From Streptomyces sp. MST-110588 (GTDB taxonomy: Bacteria; Actinomycetota; Actinomycetes; Streptomycetales; Streptomycetaceae), in assembly GCF_022695595.1 (NCBI RefSeq), contig NZ_CP074380.1:2969501-3033500 (forward strand): 64,000 nucleotides of DNA. The letters are read 5' to 3'. Both the position numbers and the translations under genes were made by a program. Below are positions 58,298 through 64,000 of the stretch, in pieces. The notes under the pieces are model-generated. The model did not search any database and was not told where the DNA came from. It was given only the letters and a program-made list of their open reading frames with translations. Within the stretch, counting starts at the first letter, position 1; each line of letters begins with the position of its first letter.

Positions 58298-58320
58298 AGT
58301 CTAGGCCGCCCCGCTGACAA
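58298..58320 (-). promoter_or_regulatory. RecA-NDp (PafBC-type) promoter of pcrA
   Basis: On the minus strand: TTGTCAGCG, 8 bp, TAGACT. It matches TTGTCRGTG-N8-TAnnnT with one deviation, and the -10 hexamer ends 9 bp before the ATG, so the mRNA should be leaderless or nearly so. Confidence 0.75.
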
Positions 58321-58427
58321 CCCGCCCCGGAGCCGGGGAATCGGTGACGCGGGCCACACATAGGGGCACACGCGGACCGCGGTCAGCCTCCTTCTCGGCG
58401 GATCGCGCCCCCGGACGCCTCAGCGGA

Positions 58428-58781
58428 TCACGTCCACAGCACGGCGATGAAGATGTTGACCACCGTCAGCAGCCCCACGGCCCCGAAGAGCGGCTTGGCG
58501 ACCTTCTCCTCGTCACGCTTGACGTAGACCAGTGCCAGGATCACCACCAGTACGGCCATCTTGACGCCGATCTTGAAGTTGTTGACCGTGTGGTCCTGGG
58601 CCTGGTTCAGGCCGACCAGGATGATGCCGGTCACCAGCATCGTCAGAGCGCCGTGCAGCATGGCCGGCACGAAGCGGGCGGTGCCCGCGCCCATCGCCTT
58701 CATCTGCGTCAGGAAGCCGCCGAGCAGCGAGGCGATGCCGATGATGTGCAGGCCGACGAAGATATTGGTCACTACGTCCAT
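58428..58781 (-). CDS. Small four-helix membrane protein
   Basis: A 117-aa integral membrane protein with four hydrophobic segments (about 4-23, 36-57, 70-88 and 95-115): NIFVGLHIIGIASLLGGF, MLHGALTMLVTGIILVGL, FKIGVKMAVLVVILALVYV, LFGAVGLLTVVNIFIAVLW. The QMKAM and NNFKIGVKM motifs suggest a conserved actinobacterial family found beside pcrA, without known function. ATG 58781 is chosen from the hydrophobic start; the frame is open further upstream. Confidence 0.8.
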   Translation of the reverse strand: MDVVTNIFVGLHIIGIASLLGGFLTQMKAMGAGTARFVPAMLHGALTMLVTGIILVGLNQAQDHTVNNFKIGVKMAVLVVILALVYVKRDEEKVAKPLFGAVGLLTVVNIFIAVLWT

Positions 58782-59171
58782 AGTGTCCGATCGTATCCGC
58801 CCTGTATCACCACCTCGCGGGCAGGGCGGTCGCAATCGCCGCTTCGGTCAGGGCTCGCGGGGCCTCGCCCCCATGCCGTACGGCACCCGCTCAGCCCCAT
58901 TCACGTCTCGGCCGAAAACGGGCAATCCCCGCCAACCGGCGGCACCTTGGCGAGCGCCAGGTTTAGCGTCCTCGTTCAGGCGGTCGACTTCCCACCGCCG
59001 CCGGACTCCGCCCCGGCGACAGTCGACCGCTCCCGCCGAGAGGGAAGGCGGCGGCCCGCTCCCCCTGTTACGGGCCGCCGCCCGACCGACCCGGCGGTAC
59101 ACCGATTCCGCGGGCCCGGCCGTCCCCGTACGGCTACGGCCCCGGATACGTACGGCCCGCAAGGGAAGGAA
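58782..59171. other. 390-bp leader region upstream of the NlpC/P60 gene
   Basis: No gene is seen. It holds the perfect 12-bp inverted repeat at 59047-59082. I looked for the conserved c-di-AMP (ydaO-type) riboswitch blocks often found before such genes and did not find them. A strong AAGGGAAGGAA ribosome-binding site precedes GTG 59172. Confidence 0.5.
59047..59082 (+). promoter_or_regulatory. Stem-loop in the leader of the NlpC/P60 gene
   Basis: Perfect 12-bp stem (GGCGGCGGCCCG and complement) with a 12-nt loop, 90 bp before the start. It may be an attenuator-like or RNA-stability structure. Confidence 0.4.
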
Positions 59172-60461
59172 GTGACGGCCCCCGTGGCGTCGCACCGCAA
59201 GCCCAGGCACCACCCGCTCGGTCTCCGTCTCAGCCCCGGTAACGGCCTCGGCCGTGGTCTGGCCGGGAACACCGTCCGTACGGCGGCCACGCTGGCCATC
59301 GCGGGTGCCGCCACCGCCACCGTCCTGGACGGCACCGGCCACGCCGCTCCCCGTCCCGTCCCCGCCCGGCAGGCACAGCAGGTTCCGGGGCAGGCTTCCG
59401 GGCAGTTCCCGGAGCAGACGCAGACCCCGGAGCAGATCGGGCGCCAGGTCGGCCGGCTCTACAAGGAGGCCGAGATCGCGACCGAGGAGTACGACGGCGC
59501 CAAGGAGCGGGCCGACCGGGCGGCCAAGGAGCTGGGGCGGCTCCAGGACGAGGCGGCCCGCGCCTCCCGGCGGCTGAACGCCGCACGGGCCGAACTCGGC
59601 ACGATGGCCGCCTCGCAGTACAGGGCGGGCGGTGTCGACCCGACCGTCCGGCTCGCCCTGTCCGCCGATCCCGACCACTTCCTCGAAGGCGCCACCGTCC
59701 TGGACCGGGCCGGCAGCAGCCAGGCCGCCGCCGTCACCTCCTACGCCCGCAGACTGGACGGCGTACGGCAGACCCACGACCGCGCCCAGGAGACGGCCGG
59801 CACGCTGCGCGGCGCCCAGAGTGCCCTGAAGAAGCACCGGATCACGATCGTGCGGAAGCTGGCCGCCGCCGAGAAGCTGCTGAACCGGCTGACCGACGAG
59901 CAGCGGCACACCCTCATGGGCACCCTGGGGGACGCCTCCGCCGACGGCTCCGGGCCGGCCGAGCGCGCCGGGTCCGTCCACCGCGCCGACCGGTCCGGGG
60001 GCCGTACGGGCAGCGGCACGGGCTCCGGCGCCGGTACGGGTTCGGCACCCGGCTCCCCCACCTCCGCACTCATGAGCGCGCAGGCCGCCGCGGCAGCCGC
60101 CGAGGCCCCCGACGCCCGTGCCGCGCGCGCCGTCGCCTACGCCTACCGCGCACTCGGCAAGCCGTACGTATGGGGCGCCACCGGCCCGTCCTCGTACGAC
60201 TGCTCGGGGCTGACCCAGGCCGCCTGGCGGGCCGGCGGCGTCTCCCTGCCCCGTACGACCTACACCCAGATCAACGCCGGAACGCGCGTCAACCGCTCCG
60301 AACTCATGCCCGGTGACCTGGTCTTCTTCTACTCCGGCGTGAGCCATGTCGGCCTCTACATCGGCGGCGGCAAGATGATCCACGCCCCGCACCCGGGCGC
60401 GCCGGTACGGGTCGCCCCCATCGACCTGATGCCTTTCGCGGGGGCGACCCGGCCGGCCTGA
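59172..60461 (+). CDS. NlpC/P60 (C40) cell-wall hydrolase
   Basis: A 429-aa secreted endopeptidase from GTG 59172 (MTAPVASHRKPRHHPL). A Tat/Sec-like hydrophobic region (AATLAIAGAATATVLDG) with a following AAP is the signal. A long coiled coil (about 85-265, with heptads such as EIATEEYDGAKERADRAAKEL) holds the enzyme at a distance. After a Gly/Ser/Thr linker, the catalytic domain has Cys in SSYDCSGLTQAAW, His in SGVSHVGLYIGGG and a second His in MIHAPHPG. It should cleave stem peptides of peptidoglycan (RipA/p60 type). Confidence 0.92.
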   Translation: MTAPVASHRKPRHHPLGLRLSPGNGLGRGLAGNTVRTAATLAIAGAATATVLDGTGHAAPRPVPARQAQQVPGQASGQFPEQTQTPEQIGRQVGRLYKEAEIATEEYDGAKERADRAAKELGRLQDEAARASRRLNAARAELGTMAASQYRAGGVDPTVRLALSADPDHFLEGATVLDRAGSSQAAAVTSYARRLDGVRQTHDRAQETAGTLRGAQSALKKHRITIVRKLAAAEKLLNRLTDEQRHTLMGTLGDASADGSGPAERAGSVHRADRSGGRTGSGTGSGAGTGSAPGSPTSALMSAQAAAAAAEAPDARAARAVAYAYRALGKPYVWGATGPSSYDCSGLTQAAWRAGGVSLPRTTYTQINAGTRVNRSELMPGDLVFFYSGVSHVGLYIGGGKMIHAPHPGAPVRVAPIDLMPFAGATRPA

Positions 60462-60538
60462 ACACCCGCACCGCACTCGCACGGCCGGCGCTCGATCACC
60501 GCACCTGGCCCGTGCCTCAAGGCCCGCCCTCGCGCCCC

Positions 60539-61669
60539 TTACGGCTTGAGCAGTCCGCTCAGCCAGTGGAAGATCTCCGGGACCTGGTTGCGCCACACGG
60601 CGGCGGAGTGGCCGCCCGCGTTGGACGGGATCCGCTTGACCTTCACCGTCGTCGGCTTCTTCGCGAGCTGCTGGAGGCCGAGGCCCGCCTGGTAACCGTC
60701 GCCCGACGCGCCGGAGATGTACAAGGCGGTGCGCGGCGGCTTGCCCGCCGCGTCGGCGGCCTTGAGGATGTTGATCGGGTTGGACTGCTCACGCAGCTTG
60801 GGGTCGCGGCCCGCCAGCGACTTGGTCTCCAGGGCCGGGTCGTTGTAGCCGGAGAGGCCGATGCCCGCGCGGTAGCGGTCCGGGTGGGCCAGCGCCAGCT
60901 TCACCGCGCAGTGGGCGCCGGCCGAGTAGCCCGCCACGGCCCACGCACCGGGCTTCGCGGACGCCCGGAAGTTGTCGGTGACCATCTTGCGTACGTCCAC
61001 GGTCAGCCAGGTGTCGGCGTTGACCTTGCCCGGGATGTTGACGCAGCCGGTGTCGACATCCCCCAGGAGCGTGGTGCGCGGGGCCACCAGAATGAACGGC
61101 TTGACCTTGCCCTGCGCCATCAGCGGACGCAACTGCTCACCGGCATTGAGGGTCCCGAACCAGGACTTCGCCGAGCCCGGGAACCCGGGGAGGACCTCCA
61201 CGACCGGGAACTTCTTGTCCCGGTACGCCGGGTCGTTGTACTGCGGCGGCAGCCACACGTACACCTCGCCGCTGACGCCCGAGAGCCGGCCCTTGAGCTG
61301 GGTCTGCTGGACCCCGGCGCCCATCACCGGGTCCGTCGCCGGCTCGAACTTCTGGAGCTGCCTGGGCACATCGCTGATCTTCTTGCCGCCCAGCCCGTCC
61401 GCGCCCAGGTCCTTGGCGACCCCGGCGTGATCGGCCGTACCGAGCAGGTCGTCCCAGGTGTCGAAGAGGCTGTTGGCGTTGTTCACCATCACGAAGACCA
61501 GGGCGATCGCCGTGACCTGCGCGAACAGCAGCATGAAGAACCGCACCAGGCCCCTGACCAGCCGGGGCCCGCCGATCCGGCCCCACAGTCCGAGCGGCAG
61601 CACGATGGCAACGATCACCAGCGCGATACAGGTGAGGAAGAAGGGCGTGCCCGTCAGACTCATCGGCAT
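60539..61669 (-). CDS. Membrane-anchored alpha/beta-hydrolase fold esterase
   Basis: A 376-aa protein from ATG 61669 (MPMSLTGTPFF). Two N-terminal transmembrane helices (about 7-30 and 38-60) anchor it. The enzymatic domain belongs to the esterase D/mycolyltransferase-like superfamily: FPVVEVLPGFPGSAKSWF with the oxyanion site, the nucleophile in VAGYSAGAHCAVKLAL, an Asp in SGASGDGYQAG and the catalytic His in NAGGHSAAVWRNQ. It is an extracytoplasmic hydrolase. Substrate unknown. An internal start at 61663 is nearly equivalent. Confidence 0.85.
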   Translation of the reverse strand: MPMSLTGTPFFLTCIALVIVAIVLPLGLWGRIGGPRLVRGLVRFFMLLFAQVTAIALVFVMVNNANSLFDTWDDLLGTADHAGVAKDLGADGLGGKKISDVPRQLQKFEPATDPVMGAGVQQTQLKGRLSGVSGEVYVWLPPQYNDPAYRDKKFPVVEVLPGFPGSAKSWFGTLNAGEQLRPLMAQGKVKPFILVAPRTTLLGDVDTGCVNIPGKVNADTWLTVDVRKMVTDNFRASAKPGAWAVAGYSAGAHCAVKLALAHPDRYRAGIGLSGYNDPALETKSLAGRDPKLREQSNPINILKAADAAGKPPRTALYISGASGDGYQAGLGLQQLAKKPTTVKVKRIPSNAGGHSAAVWRNQVPEIFHWLSGLLKP

Positions 61670-62022
61670 CTCGTTTCCAGGACGTGCTTCGGCGTGGGGG
61701 TCGGTTCCGGCCCCGCCGACGGCAGCGAGCCTCTCCGCCGCCTTAGATAGCCAACGCCCCGCCCTGGGTTGCCCACCGGTCATCCTTTTTTCGTGCCACT
61801 GGTCACAACCGGCCCGTCGACCGGCCGGTGGGCTGGTGGGCCGGTGGGCCGGTGGGCCGGCCAGCCGACTGGTTACGACCAGCCGGTGGCAACCGGCTCA
61901 CCGTCCGGCTCACTGGCCGGCTCACCGGCCGAGGCGGTCATGGCCCGTCCGCCCACCACCTGGACGGCACGGCCGTCCGGCCGGCCCGTCAACGGCCGGC
62001 CACGGCGTACGGACGCGGGCGC
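61670..62022. other. 353-bp repeat-rich intergenic region
   Basis: No gene. Dominated by CCGGTGGG tandem units (about 61821-61860) and surrounding CCGGCTCACCGG-type inverted and direct repeats down to 61990, which could form several hairpins and may terminate the leftward response regulator transcript. Confidence 0.55.
61821..61990. repeat. CCGGTGGG tandem repeats and related inverted repeats
   Basis: About four direct copies of CCGGTGGG followed by CCGGCT/AGCCGG inverted units over about 130 bp. Confidence 0.7.
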
Positions 62023-62748
62023 TCAGACCAGGCGGCGGGCGGTCGCCCAGCGGGTCAGCTCATGGCGGTTGGAGAGCTGGAGCTTCCTGAGCACGGCGGA
62101 GACATGGGACTCGACCGTCTTCACGGAGATGAAGAGCTGCTTGGCGATCTCCTTGTACGCATAACCGCGGGCGATCAGCCGCAGCACCTCGCGCTCACGC
62201 TGGGTGAGGCGGTCCATGTCCTCGTCCACCGGCGGCGCGTCCGTGGAAGCGAAGGCGTCCAGGACGAAGCCGGCCAGCCGCGGGGAGAAGACCGCGTCAC
62301 CTTCCTGCACCCGGAAGATCGAGTCGACCAGGTCCTTACCGGTGATCGTCTTGGTGACATAGCCACGGGCTCCGCCCCGGATCACGCCGATGACGTCCTC
62401 GGCGGCGTCCGAGACGGACAGCGCCAGGAACCGTACCGGGCGCTCGGCGTCGGCCATCATGGCCGCACTGCGGCGCAGCACCTCGACGCCACCGCCGCCG
62501 GGCAGGTGGACGTCCAGGAGGACGACCTCGGGGCGGGTCGCGGTGATGACCGTGATCGCCTGGTCGACGTCGGCGGCCTCCCCGACGACCTCCACGCCCG
62601 TACGGTCGGTCTCCCCGATCTCGGCCTGGACTCCTGCACGGAACATCCGGTGATCGTCCACCAGTACGACACGTACCGTTCGCCCCGGCCCCTCCCCCGC
62701 CTGGGTACCGGCTTCGCTCCGACCGTCCTGCGCGGCGTCGCTGCTCAT
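62023..62748 (-). CDS. LuxR-family response regulator
   Basis: A 241-aa NarL-type regulator. The receiver domain (about 25-150) has VLVDDHRMFRAGV, the phospho-acceptor Asp79 in VVLLDVHLPGGGG, LALSVSDAAE and the Lys in YVTKTI. The HTH is at about 175-235 (LTQREREVLRLIARGYAYKEIAKQL, VKTVESHVSAVLRKL). Its partner histidine kinase lies 455 bp upstream on the same strand, with a repeat array in between. Targets are unknown. Confidence 0.92.
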   Translation of the reverse strand: MSSDAAQDGRSEAGTQAGEGPGRTVRVVLVDDHRMFRAGVQAEIGETDRTGVEVVGEAADVDQAITVITATRPEVVLLDVHLPGGGGVEVLRRSAAMMADAERPVRFLALSVSDAAEDVIGVIRGGARGYVTKTITGKDLVDSIFRVQEGDAVFSPRLAGFVLDAFASTDAPPVDEDMDRLTQREREVLRLIARGYAYKEIAKQLFISVKTVESHVSAVLRKLQLSNRHELTRWATARRLV

Positions 62749-63203
62749 CTCGTCCGTCCCGTCCCTGTCCCTCGTCGTCGGCGTACCACCCCATCATCCC
62801 GCGCCCGCCACCGCACCCCCGCCGCCCGGCTCCTGCGACAGTCGGACACCCCGCCCGCCTCACCGACGCCCGGTCCCGGCACAGTTCCCGCACCCGGCTC
62901 GCCCCGCCGCCACACGCCCACGCACCCGAACGCCCGGGCGTGCCCAGACAACCGCGCGTGCCCAGACAACCACGCGCGAACGCCCCTCAGCCCTTCACCG
63001 CCCCCTCAGCTTTTCATCGCCCCTCAACCCTTCGCCGCGCCTCAGCCCTTCCTCGCGCCTCAGCCCTTCCCCGTTCTCCTTCGCCCGCCGCTGCCCTCCG
63101 GCTGCCGCAGCGCCCTACGCGCCCGCTCCCCGGACGTCGCTCTCCCGGCGCTCCCTGAGCAGGCGCGTGCAGACGGCACCCCCACGGCGCGCCCCGTGCC
63201 ACG
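62749..63203. other. 455-bp gap between response regulator and kinase
   Basis: Low-complexity, C/T-rich on the plus strand, holding two copies of a CGTGCCCAGACAACCGCG-like unit (about 62938-62972) and the 18-bp array at 62985-63074. No gene. Confidence 0.6.
62985..63074. repeat. Five-copy 18-bp tandem repeat
   Basis: Units of the form CCTCAGCCCTTCnnCGCG repeat five times with one or two changes per copy. Variable-number repeat between two-component genes. Confidence 0.8.
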
Positions 63204-64000
63204 TCAGGCGTCGCGTTCCATCTCCAGCTCCACCACCGTCCCTCCCTCCGGGGCCGCGCGCAGCCGGGCCGTACCGCCGTGCCGTTCCATGCGTCCGATG
63301 ATGGACTGCCTTACGCCCATACGGTCCTCGGGCACCGCGTCCAAGTCGAAGCCGGGGCCGTGGTCCCGCACGGAGACGAAGACCGTACGCCCCTCGACCT
63401 CCGCGAACGTCTGGACCGGACCGCCCTTGCCGCCGTACTTCGCCGCGTTGACCATCGCCTCCCGCGCGGCCTGCATCTGCGCGCCGAGCTTCTCGTCCAG
63501 CGGACAGTCGCCGACGATCACCACCTCGATCGGAACGCCGTGGTGGTCCTCGACCTCGGCAGCGGCCTTGCGCACGGCCTCCGCGAGCGACGCCGGCTCC
63601 TGGGCCTCATCCTTGCCCCGGCCCTCGGGTTTGTAGAGCCAGGCGCGCAGCTCACGCTCCTGTGCGCGGGCCAGTCGCGCCACCTCGCGGGAGTCCTCCG
63701 CATTGCGCTGAATCAGCGTCAGGGTGTGCAGGACCGAGTCGTGGACGTGGGCGGCGACCTCGGCCCGCTCCTGCGCGCGGATGCGCATCAGCCGTTCCTC
63801 GGAAAGGTCCTGCGTCATCCGTACGAGATAGGGGCCCGCGAGCAGCGCGATGCCGACCAGGAGCGCCAGCGAGGCCTGGAGCACCGCGCCCAGATGCCGC
63901 ACCGATCCCTGGAGGACGACGATGCCCGTCACACCGACGCCCACCAGCAGCACACCGGCCGCGCCGCGCAGCACCGGGAGCATGGCCTTGCGGCGGCCGA
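63204..64000 (-). CDS. Sensor histidine kinase, C-terminal part (gene cut by right window edge)
   Basis: The frame is open to the end of the window, so the N-terminus (probably a PspC-type membrane region) is missing. Visible: two hydrophobic helices (LRGAAGVLLVGVGVTGIVVL and ALLVGIALLAGPYL), the phosphoacceptor His in RAEVAAHVHDSVLHTLTLIQR, and a HATPase domain with EAMVNAAKYG (N-box), RDHGPGFDLDAVP, and a Gly-rich end GGTARLRAAPEGGTVVELE. It belongs with the response regulator at 62023-62748. The stimulus is unknown. Confidence 0.9.
   Translation of the reverse strand, partial: GRRKAMLPVLRGAAGVLLVGVGVTGIVVLQGSVRHLGAVLQASLALLVGIALLAGPYLVRMTQDLSEERLMRIRAQERAEVAAHVHDSVLHTLTLIQRNAEDSREVARLARAQERELRAWLYKPEGRGKDEAQEPASLAEAVRKAAAEVEDHHGVPIEVVIVGDCPLDEKLGAQMQAAREAMVNAAKYGGKGGPVQTFAEVEGRTVFVSVRDHGPGFDLDAVPEDRMGVRQSIIGRMERHGGTARLRAAPEGGTVVELEMERDA

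Noticed and set aside
58782..59171. Possible ydaO (c-di-AMP) riboswitch before the NlpC/P60 gene
   Set aside because: The conserved GGGGAACC- and GGGGTGAATC-like blocks were not found.
60968..60991. TTGTCGGTG sequence resembling a RecA-NDp promoter box
   Set aside because: It lies within the esterase coding sequence and has no TAnnnT at the 8-bp spacing.
62985..63074. Possible CRISPR array
   Set aside because: Units are directly abutting 18-mers without unique spacers and no cas gene is near.

Overview
The window is chromosomal DNA of a Streptomyces (or a very close actinobacterial relative). The DNA is extremely GC-rich with strong G/C at third codon positions, GTG starts are common, and typical Streptomyces families recur (DUF397, XRE/DUF5753, DUF3017, DUF6350, DUF5682, DUF5691). 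From memory, the gene order mdh, folD, purH-purN, sucD-sucC, icmB-like, lipase, M23 peptidase, pcrA matches the core-chromosome stretch around SCO4796-SCO4832 of S. coelicolor. No insertion sequence, integrase, CRISPR array, rRNA or tRNA was seen.

Layout. Positions 1-6900 hold a CMD-family gene (cut by the edge), a PEP-mutase-like lyase, a GNAT acetyltransferase, a secreted serine protease, and a NarL-type two-component pair whose genes are separated by a small XRE/DUF397 island containing a broken regulator. Positions 7130-14895 are a choline-to-betaine operon: betaine aldehyde dehydrogenase, choline dehydrogenase, ATPase, a small coupled ORF, double permease, substrate-binding lipoprotein. 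Positions 15280-17960 hold a palindrome, a winged-helix protein, an AraC regulator and a divergent DUF1772 protein. Positions 17983-21290 are a tightly coupled three-gene operon of unknown function; two of its proteins share a conspicuous HGA-x2-IGDHN-x2-TN motif. Positions 21611-30541 hold mdh, three paralogous HTH-transmembrane proteins (one frameshifted), a small secreted protein, a eukaryotic-type NADP isocitrate dehydrogenase, a DUF3017 protein and folD. Positions 30857-42546 hold two Pro/Gly/Tyr-rich membrane proteins, purN-purH, an integral membrane protein, a frameshifted DUF6350/PerM gene, a sigma-factor-like membrane protein, and sucCD. Positions 43017-51528 form a MoxR/DUF5682/VWA operon divergent from SWIM (degenerate)/DUF5691. 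Positions 51633-64000 hold an IcmB-like B12 subunit, a lipase, M23 and NlpC/P60 hydrolases, pcrA, an esterase and a second LuxR-type two-component pair cut by the right edge.

How the parts work together. mdh, icd and sucCD are TCA genes, and mdh and icd carry the same imperfect operator (T-x-TCTTG-x-T-x2-CGAGA-x-A), pointing to one MarR/TamR-like regulator. pcrA and both arms of the MoxR/SWIM locus are preceded by the RecA-independent DNA-damage promoter motif TTGTCRGTG-N8-TAnnnT (PafBC type), which suggests the uncharacterised MoxR/VWA/DUF5682/DUF5691 system belongs to the DNA-damage response here. Three genes (HTH-DUF2690, DUF6350, SWIM) carry apparent single-base frameshifts, two of them in or next to C or G runs; these could be true decay or assembly indels.
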